DNA of 64,000 nt from Mycobacteroides chelonae (GCA_014204435.1 JACHLF010000005.1:124001-188000), one strand, 5' to 3'. Positions 1 through 8,840 are shown, numbered from the stretch's first letter. The notes: a model not told the origin generated them from the sequence alone. Made by a program: numbers and translations.

Positions 1-641
1 CGATCCGGGCTCAGCGAGTAGGGATCCTGCGAGTTGCGCCGCACCTCCGGATCCTCGGCACTGGCCTCCATCACCTCGACCATCGACGCGGCGGTCCCGC
101 CGCTGACGCCGCCACGGAACTTACTCAACACATAGGTGGTTTCCAGCAGCTCGCCGGTACCATCCTCCTGTGCCTGTCGGTACAACGCATACACACTCAA
201 ATCCGATGGAATGGAGTCGAATCCACAGCAATGCACGATTCGGGCACCGGTGTCGGCGGCCTGCTTGCCATACACGTCGATGCTCTCCCGGACGAAGTTG
301 ACTTCACCGGTCAAGTCAGCGTAATCGGTGCCCGCCTCGGCACACGCCGCCACCAGGGGCAGCCCATACTTGGTGTACGGCCCCACCGTGGTGAGGACCA
401 CCCGTGTGGATGCGGCCATTGCCGCCAACGTGGCAGGCCGCGCCGTATCCGCCTCGATCAGCGGCCAGTCTCGTGCTGCCGGCCCACACGCATCACGCAC
501 TGCGGCAAGCTTTTCGATGCTGCGCCCAGCCAGCGCAATCCGCGCGCCGGTGGCTTGCGCCCGCCCGGCCAAATACAAGGCCGTCAGCTTCCCGACGTAT
601 CCCGTGGCCCCATAGAGCACGATGTCGTGGTCGCGGGGCAT
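1..641 (-). CDS. Saccharopine dehydrogenase-like / trans-acting enoyl reductase (partial)
   Basis: The gene runs off the left edge, so only the N-terminal ~213 residues are present. It opens with a Rossmann dinucleotide-binding motif, DIVLYGATGYVGK, followed by TTVGPYTKYG and GTDYADLTGE, which are characteristic of the mycobacterial trans-acting enoyl reductase family (Rv2449c, Rv2953-like). Family members reduce double bonds of lipid intermediates using NAD(P)H; the substrate here is unknown. The ATG at 641 gives the N-terminal length usual for the family. A GTG at 671 is also in frame, directly behind the stop of the upstream ligase gene, but its AAGGAG overlaps the start codon. It probably forms an operon with the FadD2-like gene. 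Confidence 0.75.
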   Translation of the reverse strand, partial: MPRDHDIVLYGATGYVGKLTALYLAGRAQATGARIALAGRSIEKLAAVRDACGPAARDWPLIEADTARPATLAAMAASTRVVLTTVGPYTKYGLPLVAACAEAGTDYADLTGEVNFVRESIDVYGKQAADTGARIVHCCGFDSIPSDLSVYALYRQAQEDGTGELLETTYVLSKFRGGVSGGTAASMVEVMEASAEDPEVRRNSQDPYSLSPD

Positions 642-674
642 GGGCGAGCCATTAGGGCGAACGTCGGACACTCC

Positions 675-2345
675 TTATACCTCCAGCTCGCGCAGTTGGC
701 GCTTGAGGATCTTTCCGGATGGATTGCGTGGCAGGACATCCAGGAAGATGACGTCGCGCGGGACCTTATACCTGGCCAGGTTCTCGCGCACGTAGGTACG
801 GATACCGTCGGCATCCACCGACGACTCGGGATGACGTACCACGAACGCGCGCAAGCGCGCTCCCCACTCGGGGTCGTCGACACCCAGGGCGGTGGCCTCG
901 ACCACCTCGGGATGGCCGCTGATCAGATCCTCGACCTCGGCGGGGAAGACGTTCTCACCACCCGAGACGATCATTTCGTCGTCACGGCCCGATACATACA
1001 GCAGCCCATGCTCGTCGAAGTAGCCGACGTCACCGCTGGACATGAGTCCGTCGATGATCTGCTTGTGTCCCCCGCCCGTGTATCCGTCGAACGGGATGGC
1101 GTTGCTGACGAAGATCCGGCCGACGGTGCCCTGTGCAACCGGGTTGCCCTCGTCATCAAGGATTTTCACGGTCACACCTTTGACGACGGGGCCCACCGTA
1201 GAAGGGTTGATGGCCAAGTCCTGCGGCCGCGCGATGGTGGCGAAGGCGACCTCGGTGGATCCGTACAGGTTGTAGATCACCGGCCCCAAGGTGTCCAGCG
1301 CGCGAGTGGCGAGCTCGCCACCGAGTTGCGATCCCGACACGAAAACGATGCGTAGCGAGGACAAGTCGGGCCGCGTAGGTAATTCGTCCAAGGTGTTCAA
1401 TAGGCGATTGAGCATCACCGGCACCACCACGATCGCGGTTGCCTTAAGCTTCTCGATATCGTTAAGCACGTTCTCGGGCTTGAACTTCCGATGCAGGACC
1501 AGCGTGCACCCCAGCGTCAACGCCAGGCCCTGGTGTAGGTACCCCAACGCGTGGAACATCGGGGCGGGCACCGATGTCACCTCTCCCGACCGGAACGGCA
1601 CATGCGAGAACATGCCACCAACGGGCGCCAGGGTCAGAGCGAGCTTGCGCGGGGCGCCCTTCGGTGTGCCGGTGGTTCCACTGGTCAGGATCACCAGCGA
1701 CGAGTACTTCGACGGGCGTGGCGCCGGTGAGGTGCTGTTGCGCTTGATGACCGACGCGATGGTCTCGTCGGTGGATGTGGGCTGCTCGGGGCTGTCGGGA
1801 TTGGTCGGCAAGGCCATGATCCGGCCCAGCTCGGGACTGTACCCGTCCAGGAACTCGGCGTACTCGGCGTCGTAGATGAGCACGCGCGCGCCCTCGCGTT
1901 CGGCGACTTCCTTGGTTTGCGGTCCCGAGAAGTCGGTGTTGAGCAGAATCACCCGGGCACCGACCCGGTGTGCGGCGTAGTTCGCGATGATGAACCACCG
2001 GTGGTTGCGCGCCAGAATCGCGACCCCGTCACCACCTTTTATCCCCAGCCGGCCCAGGCCATGCGCCAAAGCGTTGACACTGTCATTGAGCTCTGCGTAG
2101 GTGAGTGAGCCTTCATCGTCGATGATCGCGGTCCGCGACGGGCTGCGGTGCGCACCGAATGCCGGCACCGCACCGATCTCCCCGAATCGGTAGAAGTCAC
2201 GAACAATCCCCGCAAGCACGTTCGGCGGGTCCAGTTTCAGCATGCCCGCCTCGATGACTTTGCGGAGATAATGCAGCTCAGCGCCACCGCGCTTCGCAAG
2301 AGTCTGAAGTTTCGAGAAGAGCGGCCGTTCGGCGGTGATCGACAT
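675..2345 (-). CDS. fadD2: Long-chain acyl-CoA synthetase, FadD2-like
   Basis: This 556-residue AMP-binding enzyme activates fatty acids to acyl-CoA through an acyl-adenylate. It shows the P-loop TSGTTGTPKG near residue 220, the YGSTE motif, and the C-terminal SGRDDEMIVSGGENVF and PSGKILKR lysine motifs. The N-terminal AELHYLRKVIEAG segment and the overall sequence resemble mycobacterial FadD2 (Rv0270). The frame stays open further upstream, but that part is the shadow of the opposite-strand gene; the ATG at 2345 (MSITAERP) fits the family. Next to it, divergently, lies a PolD2 remnant, matching the Rv0269c-Rv0270 neighbourhood of M. tuberculosis. Confidence 0.85.
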   Translation of the reverse strand: MSITAERPLFSKLQTLAKRGGAELHYLRKVIEAGMLKLDPPNVLAGIVRDFYRFGEIGAVPAFGAHRSPSRTAIIDDEGSLTYAELNDSVNALAHGLGRLGIKGGDGVAILARNHRWFIIANYAAHRVGARVILLNTDFSGPQTKEVAEREGARVLIYDAEYAEFLDGYSPELGRIMALPTNPDSPEQPTSTDETIASVIKRNSTSPAPRPSKYSSLVILTSGTTGTPKGAPRKLALTLAPVGGMFSHVPFRSGEVTSVPAPMFHALGYLHQGLALTLGCTLVLHRKFKPENVLNDIEKLKATAIVVVPVMLNRLLNTLDELPTRPDLSSLRIVFVSGSQLGGELATRALDTLGPVIYNLYGSTEVAFATIARPQDLAINPSTVGPVVKGVTVKILDDEGNPVAQGTVGRIFVSNAIPFDGYTGGGHKQIIDGLMSSGDVGYFDEHGLLYVSGRDDEMIVSGGENVFPAEVEDLISGHPEVVEATALGVDDPEWGARLRAFVVRHPESSVDADGIRTYVRENLARYKVPRDVIFLDVLPRNPSGKILKRQLRELEV

Positions 2346-2447
2346 GTTGCACAGCCTATGTGATCTCTCTCTCAGCGGCACAGCCAACCGGTCGGTCGGG
2401 GCACGCCACCCAGTACAGCCCAGAAACTCTGGCCTACAGATGGCGCC

Positions 2448-2910
2448 ATGGCAGACCTCGTGCTGCAGGTCGCGGGGCGAGAGGTCGCCATCACGCACCC
2501 CGACAAGGTCATCTTCCCTCCGGGAAACACCACAGCGGGCATTACCAAGGGTGATCTGGTCCAGTACTACCTCGACGTCGCGGACGGGGCGCTGCGCGGA
2601 GTGCGGGGCAGGCCCATGATCCTTAAGCGATTCGTCAAGGACATTTCGCAGGAGGCGATGTTCCAGAAGCGCGTCCCCGAGAAGCGCCCGGACTAGATCT
2701 CCTCCCCCGAGTTGCACTACGCACGCGGCACCTCGGCCCGGGAAGCCGTGGTCACCGACGCCGCGTCGCTGGCATGGGTGGTCAACCTGGGTTGCGTGGA
2801 CCTCAATCCGCACCCGGTGCGCGACGACGATCTGGACCATCCCGATGAACTGCGTATCGACCTCGATCCGGTGCCCGGGGTGCCATGGAGCCAGATCCTC
2901 GACGTCGCGT
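2448..2910 (+). pseudogene. LigD-polymerase-domain (PolD2-like) remnant
   Basis: The reading frame begins MADLVLQVAGREVAITHPDKV and continues through GRPMILKRF and RVPEKRPD, as in stand-alone LigD polymerase/primase-domain proteins of mycobacteria (Rv0269c, PolD2), which act in end-joining and lesion repair. A TAG at 2694-2696 replaces the tryptophan (TGG) expected after KRPD; the same frame then resumes with ELHYARGTSA and VVNLGCVDLNPHPVR. Near 2905-2915 the homology stops after SQILDVAFVA and becomes a reductase. The 3' two thirds of the gene, including most catalytic residues, are missing. Position next to fadD2 supports orthology with Rv0269c. Clearly non-functional. Confidence 0.8.
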
Positions 2911-3604
2911 TCGTGGCGGCCGGCAGCGGAATCACGCCGATCATGTCCATGATCCGCACGGTGCTCTCCACCTCCGCGCAGGGTGCCGTCCTCGTCTATG
3001 CCAACCGGGATCGCGACTCGGTGATCTTCGACGCCGAGCTGGCGGCATTGCAGTCAACGCACGGGAGCCGGCTGACCATCGCGCACTGGATCGGGGCCGA
3101 GGCGGGGGTGCCCACCGCAGACGGACTGCGCGCACTCTTGCCCTCTCCCAGTACCGGCACAGTCGCATACCTCTGCGGCCCAGCCGCTTTCATGGATGTG
3201 GCGACGGTAGCGCTCGGTGATATCGGCCTGACACGCGAGGACATCCACCGTGGGCTCTTCGTGTCACTGAGCACCGATGCGTTCGCCGCCGCACCCGCAA
3301 CCGTGGCCGATTCACTCGATCCGGACGCGGTGAGCGCCACCGTGGAGATCGACGGCGACACCCATCAGATCTCCTGGCCGAAATCGCAGATCCTCTTGGA
3401 TGTTCTCCTGGGACTGGGCATCGATGCGCCCTACGTATGCCGGGAGGGCAACTGCGGTGGCTGCCCCTACACGCCCGACGCGAAGGTGAGGTGACGATGC
3501 AGGTCAACGACATTCTCGACGACCACGAGCTGCGCCACGGCGTGCGGCTGGCGTGCCAGCCCCTGCCGCAGTCGGACACACTCACCATCGCCTTCGACCG
3601 CTAG
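2911..3604 (+). pseudogene. Ferredoxin-NADP reductase type oxygenase reductase remnant (KshB/Hmp-like)
   Basis: From AAGSGITPIMSM on, the frame carries the NAD-binding half of a class IA oxygenase reductase (YLCGPAAFMD) and the start of a plant-type 2Fe-2S domain, CREGNCGGC, with three of the four cluster cysteines. The frame ends at 3494. The missing tail (GEV, then LACQ with the fourth cysteine, ending TIAFDR) is readable in a shifted frame up to a TAG at 3602, so a frameshift lies near 3465-3490. The FAD-binding N-terminus is absent because the gene is fused to the PolD2 remnant. Such proteins pass electrons to Rieske oxygenases, for example in steroid ring hydroxylation; no oxygenase partner is nearby. 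Confidence 0.75.
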
Positions 3605-3610
3605 GCCCCA

Positions 3611-5494
3611 CTACCAGTGGTGGCCGCGCCCCCGATCGCGGTACCACTCAACAAGATCAGGATGGTCGATCGACCGCGGATCCAGGGACACATCGGTGCG
3701 ACCGGCCAGCACACCGCAGATGGGGACCTCGAGCTTCTTGCCGGTTCGGGTGTGCGGGATTCCGGGTGCCTCGATCACTTCGTCGGGCACGTGCCGGGGC
3801 GAAAGTCGCGCGCGAATCTCCCGGGCGATTCGGGCACCCAGGTCGGCGTCGAAGGTGTGCCCCGGTGCCATGGTGACGAACAGCGGCATCCAATAGGCCC
3901 CGTCGGGACCGTCGACGCCCAGGACGAATCCCTCGGCGATCTCGTCCATCGACTCCACCACCTCGTAGATATCCGCCGAGCCCATCCGGATTCCATTACG
4001 GTTCAACGTCGCATCGCTGCGTCCGTGGATGATCAGCGACCCACGTTCGGTCACGGTGACCCAATCGCCGTGGCGCCAGACTCCCTCTGCGCGACCATCT
4101 GCCCATTCATGCTCGAAATAGGCAGCCCGATAACGCGATCCATCGAGATCGTCCCAGAATCGGATCGGCATGCACGGCATGGGTTTCAGGATCACCATCT
4201 CGCCCACCTCTCCGATGAGTGCGCGGCGATCGGGCGACCAGCTCTGCAGGTCCACACCCAGATAGCGGGCGGGCAATTCACCGGGGTACGCAGGCGCTCC
4301 CGGAGTGCCGCCGGCGAAGGCGGTACAGACGTCGGTACCGCCCGACAGCGAGGACACCACCGCCCCGACATGTGTACCCACCCATTCGAACAGATCGGCA
4401 GACAAGGGAGATCCGCTGCTACCCACCGTTGTCAGCCTACTCAGGTCATGTTCGGCAGCCGGTTCCAGCCTTGCCTTCTTGGCGGCTTGCAGATGCCCGG
4501 GACTGGTGCCGAAGTAGCTCACCTTCTCCGATTCCAGCAGCGCCCACAGCCGATCCGCATTGGGATACAAGGGATGTCCGCTGTAGCAGACCACGGTGGC
4601 GCCCACCAGCAGCCCGCTCAGCCGAAAGTTCCACATCATCCACGACAACGCGGTCTGCCAGAAGAACACGTCACCCGGCCCCAGGTCACAGTGCAGACCG
4701 ACACCCTTGAGGTGCTCCAGCAGCATGCCGCCGTGGCCGTGCACGATGCCCTTGGGTTTGCCTGTCGTACCCGAGCTGAACAGCACCCAGATCGGATGAT
4801 CGAAGGGCACCATCTCGATGGCGGGGTCTTCTCTGCCGGCGGGTAATTCGACCAGCAACGCGGGGTTTCCGGGCAGCAGGCAATGCAACTCGGCGGTGTC
4901 GGCGGTCTTGTCCACCCAGTGACCGTTGTACCGATACCCGGGGCCGGAGATGAGCACCTTGGGGTTGAGCTGACCCAACCGGGCGGCCGCTCCCTCGGGG
5001 GCATAGTCCTGGCCGCATCCCGACCAGATGGCGCCCACGGAGGCGGTGGCCAGGAAGGCCACCATCGCGTCGGGCACGTCCGGCAGGTACGCGGCCACGC
5101 AGTCACCGCGACCGACCCCGAGACGACGCAGCTCCGCAGCCACCGCCGCGATCCGACCCGGAAGTTCACGCCAGGTGATCTCGGTGCGCTTCCCCTCCTC
5201 GTCGACGCCCACGATGGCGGCACCGTCTTGATGTGCGTGACGCAGGACGAGGCTGACGTAGTTGAGCTCGGTACCCGGAAACCATTGCGCTCCAGGCATC
5301 ACCGGGTTGGCCAGTACTCCCGTGTCACCGTCGCGCAGGCCTCGACTGGGAACATCGAAAAACTCCCAAAGCGCGCGCCAGAACTGGGGAACAGCGTCGA
5401 CGGACCAGCGCCACATGTCCGCATAGCCGTCCGGGGAGAGCGCATGGCGCTGCGATACATGGTCGACGAATCGCTCGTAGGTGCTATTTCCCAT
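3611..5494 (-). CDS. aacS: Acetoacetate-CoA ligase
   Basis: This 627-residue enzyme of the acetyl-CoA-synthetase-like family converts acetoacetate, ATP and CoA to acetoacetyl-CoA. Evidence: the N-terminal YADMWRWSVDAVPQFWRALWEFF block typical of acetoacetyl-CoA synthetases, the P-loop SSGTTGKPKG, LSGGTDVCTAF, HGRSDATLNRNGIRMGSADIY, and the C-terminal HTRTGKKLEVP catalytic lysine region. Length is close to the usual ~650. The ATG at 5494 overlaps by 11 nt the stop region of a FadD35-like stump, so translation may be coupled to the CitE-MaoC operon. Acetoacetate activation fits a setting with citramalyl/leucine-type breakdown genes. Confidence 0.88.
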   Translation of the reverse strand: MGNSTYERFVDHVSQRHALSPDGYADMWRWSVDAVPQFWRALWEFFDVPSRGLRDGDTGVLANPVMPGAQWFPGTELNYVSLVLRHAHQDGAAIVGVDEEGKRTEITWRELPGRIAAVAAELRRLGVGRGDCVAAYLPDVPDAMVAFLATASVGAIWSGCGQDYAPEGAAARLGQLNPKVLISGPGYRYNGHWVDKTADTAELHCLLPGNPALLVELPAGREDPAIEMVPFDHPIWVLFSSGTTGKPKGIVHGHGGMLLEHLKGVGLHCDLGPGDVFFWQTALSWMMWNFRLSGLLVGATVVCYSGHPLYPNADRLWALLESEKVSYFGTSPGHLQAAKKARLEPAAEHDLSRLTTVGSSGSPLSADLFEWVGTHVGAVVSSLSGGTDVCTAFAGGTPGAPAYPGELPARYLGVDLQSWSPDRRALIGEVGEMVILKPMPCMPIRFWDDLDGSRYRAAYFEHEWADGRAEGVWRHGDWVTVTERGSLIIHGRSDATLNRNGIRMGSADIYEVVESMDEIAEGFVLGVDGPDGAYWMPLFVTMAPGHTFDADLGARIAREIRARLSPRHVPDEVIEAPGIPHTRTGKKLEVPICGVLAGRTDVSLDPRSIDHPDLVEWYRDRGRGHHW

Positions 5495-5675
5495 GTGACT
5501 GTCCCGGCTCTCGCAGTCCCAGCAGTTCCATGGCTTGCGCGCGCATGTCGACCTTGCGCACCTTGCCCGTCACGGTCATCGGAAAGCTGTCGACAACGTG
5601 GACGTAACGCGGAATCTTGTAGTGGGCAAGGCGGCCGGAGGCGAAGGCGCGGACGGCAGCCACATCGTTTCTCAT
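5484..5675 (-). pseudogene. C-terminal stump of an acyl-CoA ligase (FadD35-like)
   Basis: Only ~63 codons remain: ARLAHYKIPRYV-like and FPMTVTGKVRKVDMR correspond to the C-terminal domain of AMP-forming ligases such as FadD35, whose M. tuberculosis gene (Rv2505c) lies in the same neighbourhood as the citE/MaoC pair (Rv2498c, Rv2499c). The P-loop and the whole N-terminal domain are absent. An ATG overlaps the stop of the CitE gene (ATGA), so the stump could still be translated. It looks like the leftover of a deletion that removed the genes between citE and fadD35. Confidence 0.7.
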
Positions 5676-6499
5676 CCGCTCCGCCCGTCGGTCATGACGC
5701 TCAATCGGACGATCCGCTCAGCGCGCCGGAGCACGGGCGCGTCAACCATCGCCCCTTCGAACTGGAAGACGCCACGTTCCTGCCCGGCCCGATCAAGCAC
5801 CCTGTGTGCCCACCGCAGCTGCTGCGCGGTCGGGCGGTATGAGGCGCGAATGACGTTCACCTGGCTGGGATGGATGGCCACCTTGGCATCGAACCCGACG
5901 GCCACCGCATCGTCTGCCTCCGCACGGAGTCCATCGAGATCCTCGATATCTAGGTACACCGAGTCCAGCGCCAACCGGCCGAATGCCTTTGCCGCCAGCA
6001 GTGTTTGGGACCGCACATGCTGTGCCACATCGCGATAGCCGCCGTCGGGCCACCGGTTCGCAGTACCCCACATGGCGGCGAACAGATCTTCGGCACCCCA
6101 CATCGCCGCCACGACATTGTCGGGCCGCACCAGCTCCACGACGCTGAGCGCTCCCAGCGGGGTTTCCACGAGTACCACCACGTCCCGCGGCGCCAGTGCC
6201 GCGACCTGATCCGCATGCTCACTCTTGGCCAACATCACGGTGGTGTACCCGGTCCGCGCCAGCGTTTCCACATCGAGCGCGTGATCGGCGGTGTAGGCGG
6301 GGCTGAGACGAACCACCGTGCGCGCGGGATCGAGCGGGGTGCTGACGAGCGCCTCGCGGGCGGCAGGGCGATCGGTGGCGGCGACACCGTCCTCGAGGTC
6401 CAGGATCACCACATCGGCTGCCGCGGCAGCCTTTCCGAAACGCTCGGGGCGATCTGCCGGACAAAACAGCCAACCGGGCCCGGCGGTCAGCGGCGTCAT
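5672..6499 (-). CDS. citE: CitE-like citramalyl-CoA lyase / HpcH-HpaI family
   Basis: A 275-residue TIM-barrel protein of the citrate-lyase beta-subunit family. PGWLFCPADRPERFGKA at the N-terminus, VILDLEDGVA (metal-binding acid), VRLSP, LVETPLGAL and AIHPSQV match the stand-alone mycobacterial CitE (Rv2498c), for which citramalyl-CoA/malyl-CoA lyase or hydrolase activity is described. There are no citrate lyase alpha and gamma subunits nearby, so it is not part of citrate lyase. Its ATG at 6499 overlaps the TGA of the MaoC gene, showing tight translational coupling. Confidence 0.87.
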   Translation of the reverse strand: MTPLTAGPGWLFCPADRPERFGKAAAAADVVILDLEDGVAATDRPAAREALVSTPLDPARTVVRLSPAYTADHALDVETLARTGYTTVMLAKSEHADQVAALAPRDVVVLVETPLGALSVVELVRPDNVVAAMWGAEDLFAAMWGTANRWPDGGYRDVAQHVRSQTLLAAKAFGRLALDSVYLDIEDLDGLRAEADDAVAVGFDAKVAIHPSQVNVIRASYRPTAQQLRWAHRVLDRAGQERGVFQFEGAMVDAPVLRRAERIVRLSVMTDGRSG

Positions 6500-6987
6500 G
6501 ACAGCGACCCGTCGGGCCGCTTGCGCACCAAGGTTTTCCGTGACGCTGTGGCCACCACATCGCCGTGCTGATTCCTGCCGGTGTGCGCGAAGGTGACAAT
6601 ACCTTCCCCGGGGCGGCTCTTGGATTCGCGCGTATCGAGCACCTCGGACTCCGCGTAGAGGGTGTCGCCGTGGAAGAGCGGTTTGGGAAAGGCAATTTCG
6701 GTGAATCCCAGATTCCCGACGATGGTGCCCTGGGTCAATTGGGCCACCGACAACCCGACGAGCGTCGCCAGGGTGCACATCGAATTCACCAGGCGCTGGT
6801 TGAACGGCGGGAGCGCATCGGAGAACGCCGCGTCCAGATGTAAGGCCTGGGTGTTCATGGTCAAGGTGGTGAACAGGACGTTGTCGGCCTCGGTGATCGT
6901 CCGGCCGGGCCGGTGCAGATACAGCACATCGGTCTGAAACTCCTCGAACCACAGACCGCGCTGCTCGACGATCCGCTTGCCGCTCAC
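6496..6987 (-). CDS. MaoC-like hotdog dehydratase (Rv2499c-like)
   Basis: A single-hotdog protein of about 160 residues with LTMNTQALHLDAAF, LVNSMCTLATLVGLSV and FHGDTLYAESEV, the signature of the mesaconyl-CoA/methylfumaryl-CoA-type MaoC hydratases next to citE in mycobacteria. It should add water to an enoyl-CoA thioester feeding the CitE lyase. I prefer the GTG at 6987 because GGAGG stands 5 nt before it; an ATG at 7017 would add ten residues but has no ribosome binding site. The IclR gene is divergent, with about 155 bp between. Confidence 0.82.
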   Translation of the reverse strand: MSGKRIVEQRGLWFEEFQTDVLYLHRPGRTITEADNVLFTTLTMNTQALHLDAAFSDALPPFNQRLVNSMCTLATLVGLSVAQLTQGTIVGNLGFTEIAFPKPLFHGDTLYAESEVLDTRESKSRPGEGIVTFAHTGRNQHGDVVATASRKTLVRKRPDGSLS

Positions 6988-7141
6988 AATCACCTCCGTG
7001 CCCTGCCCGGCGTCCATTTACCGAAGCACCGACACCATCGATGAAGGCTATGTTGCGCGGCAAGGATGCTGTACAAACCTCCCGCCGGGTGAACAACATG
7101 CGAGCCAAACGTCCATTCAGTGGACGCGTACTCTGAGCCGG

Positions 7142-7900
7142 GTGAGCGAGGCGCCGAGCGTGGTACACCGCACCGCGGCGCTGCTGCGCGCGGTCTCGGC
7201 CGATACCGGCACCGGCGTCAGCACCACCGAGCTCGCCCGCCGCACCGACATCCCGCGAGCCACCGCACACCGCGTGTTGGAATCACTGGCCAGCGAGGGG
7301 CTGGTGGAACGCGACGCCCGCACCGGTCAGTGGTTCCTGGGTCCGGAGATCTACGTACTCGGTGCCGCATCTGCCCCTCGGTACAACATCACCGAGAAGG
7401 CGTCCGCCGATGTGGCGGCGCTGGCTCGGGAGACCGGTGAGAGCGCGTTCTTCTCACTGCGACGTGGCGATCACACGGTGGTACTGCTGGGTGAGGACGG
7501 CGACTTCCCGATCCGCTCGCATGTGCTCTTCGAGGGCGCTCGCTTTCCCCTCGGGGTCGTCTCCTCCGGAATGGCAGTGCTGGCCTACCTGCCCGATGAG
7601 TCGATTCACGCGTACCTGGACAGGGCCGACCTGTCATCGGAGTGGGGCAAGGGATTTCGGACCGAGGCCGTGTGGGAGCGCATCTTCGCCACCCGGCAGA
7701 CCGGCTGGGCCGTCAATCCCGGCCAGGTGGTCGAGGGTTCCTGGGGCATGGCCGCCGCGGTGTTCGACGCCAACCATAGTCCCATCGGCGCACTCACCCT
7801 CACCGGGATCGAATCCAGGTTCAATGCCGAACGCCAGCCCTTCCTGGGACAACTGCTCCTACGCCACGCGCACCGGCTCAGTCGCACCGTGCGTCGTTAG
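7142..7900 (+). CDS. IclR-family transcriptional regulator
   Basis: A 252-residue regulator with an N-terminal winged helix-turn-helix (SVVHRTAALLRAV, TELARRTDIPRATAHRVLESL) and a C-terminal GAF-like effector domain (ALARETGESAFFSLRRGD, FPLGVVSSGMAVLAYL, ALTLTGIESRF). The frame is open upstream to 6977, but that part lacks family similarity; the GTG at 7142 places the helix-turn-helix at the usual position. It is divergent from the MaoC-CitE operon and probably controls it, the ligand being a pathway acid or CoA ester. Its stop overlaps the stop of lysG by 4 nt. Confidence 0.85.
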   Translation: MSEAPSVVHRTAALLRAVSADTGTGVSTTELARRTDIPRATAHRVLESLASEGLVERDARTGQWFLGPEIYVLGAASAPRYNITEKASADVAALARETGESAFFSLRRGDHTVVLLGEDGDFPIRSHVLFEGARFPLGVVSSGMAVLAYLPDESIHAYLDRADLSSEWGKGFRTEAVWERIFATRQTGWAVNPGQVVEGSWGMAAAVFDANHSPIGALTLTGIESRFNAERQPFLGQLLLRHAHRLSRTVRR

Positions 7901-8772
7901 CGACCGCGACGCAAGACCGACGCGGCATCCCGAACCTCCGAGGTGATCGCGCCCAGCGTGGCGGACTCGAATTTCCAATGCTGCCAGTACAACGGCACAT
8001 CGAGATACCGCCCGGGCGCCAGCTCAACCAGACCGCCGCGTTCCAATTGCTCGGGCATCATTCCCCAGCCCAGACCCGCCCGCAGCGCAGCGGTGAACCC
8101 GACCGTGGTCGGGACGTAATGTCCGGGAACGACGATATCTCGGCGGAAAAGCTTGCGCAGAAACTGATCTTGGAGAGCGTCTCGACGGTCCCATCGGATC
8201 ATCGGAGCCTGCCGAACCTTGTCGATGCCCGCGCCGAGTAACCCGCCGGGCAGGTGGCGCTCGATGTACTGCGGTGATGCCATCCCGAAATAGCGCATGG
8301 CGCCCAGCGATTCGGCGTGGCATCCCGCGATGGGTTTGGGCTCGGTGGTCACCGCGGCCATCACAACCCCCGCACGCAGCAGCTCGGCCGAATGATCCTG
8401 GTCCTCGACCCGGATATCGATGAGCACACCATCGGGAATCCGCGACAACACCGAGCGCATCCAGGTGCCGAACGAGTCGGCATTCACCGCGATCGCAATG
8501 CGGATCGCGGTGTCGTCGCCGCCCATGTCTCGCAGCGCCTCGCGTTCCAGGGTGCCGATCTGCGCCGCGAGCCGCATCAGCGAGGAACCCGCAACGGTTG
8601 CCACACAGGGCTTTTCCCGACGAATCAACACCTGACCGACCGATTGCTCCAGCGCCTTGACACGCTGACTCACCGCCGAGGGGGTGAGGACCAACCGCCG
8701 GGCGGCGGCATCGAAGCTGCCCTCCTCGATGACAGCGGCGAAGGCAACGAGCTGCTGCGAGTCCAGACTCAC
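7897..8772 (-). CDS. lysG: LysR-family regulator of lysine/arginine export (LysG/ArgP)
   Basis: A 291-residue LysR protein with the N-terminal helix-turn-helix (QQLVAFAAVIEEGSFDAAARRLVLTPSAVSQRVKALEQ) and the effector domain typical of ArgP/LysG (IAVNADSFGTWM, ALRAGLGWGMMPEQ). It is divergent from lysE, the classical arrangement from Corynebacterium glutamicum and M. tuberculosis (Rv1985c/Rv1986), where LysG activates lysE when basic amino acids accumulate. The intergenic region of only 68 bp holds two inverted repeats, listed separately. Confidence 0.9.
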   Translation of the reverse strand: MSLDSQQLVAFAAVIEEGSFDAAARRLVLTPSAVSQRVKALEQSVGQVLIRREKPCVATVAGSSLMRLAAQIGTLEREALRDMGGDDTAIRIAIAVNADSFGTWMRSVLSRIPDGVLIDIRVEDQDHSAELLRAGVVMAAVTTEPKPIAGCHAESLGAMRYFGMASPQYIERHLPGGLLGAGIDKVRQAPMIRWDRRDALQDQFLRKLFRRDIVVPGHYVPTTVGFTAALRAGLGWGMMPEQLERGGLVELAPGRYLDVPLYWQHWKFESATLGAITSEVRDAASVLRRGR

Positions 8773-8787
8773 ATTAGCGATTCTAAT
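8773..8787. promoter_or_regulatory. Inverted repeat in lysG-lysE intergenic region (LysR-type box)
   Basis: ATTAG-N5-CTAAT, perfect arms, starts one base before the lysG start codon. T-N11-A symmetry within such a repeat is the usual LysR recognition geometry, and its place in the divergent region suits autoregulation of lysG and activation of lysE. Confidence 0.6.
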
Positions 8788-8818
8788 GCAAGATAAGAAT
8801 CAATAGCTGGACTGCATT

Positions 8819-8834
8819 GCTAGGCGTCCCTAGC
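8819..8834. promoter_or_regulatory. GCTAGG-N4-CCTAGC inverted repeat just before lysE
   Basis: Perfect 6-bp arms around CGTC, ending 6 bp before the lysE ATG at 8841. It could be an operator at the transcription start or a short hairpin that hides the ribosome binding region; no Shine-Dalgarno sequence is visible between it and the ATG. Confidence 0.45.
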
Positions 8835-8840
8835 GTCGGC

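Noticed and set aside
231..1355. 374-codon plus-strand open frame
   Set aside because: It is antisense to the enoyl-reductase and FadD2-like genes, contains Arg/His/Gly-rich non-protein composition and has no family features; a GC-rich shadow frame.
6977..7141. N-terminal 55-residue extension of the IclR regulator
   Set aside because: It crosses the divergent promoter toward the MaoC gene and has no similarity to IclR proteins.
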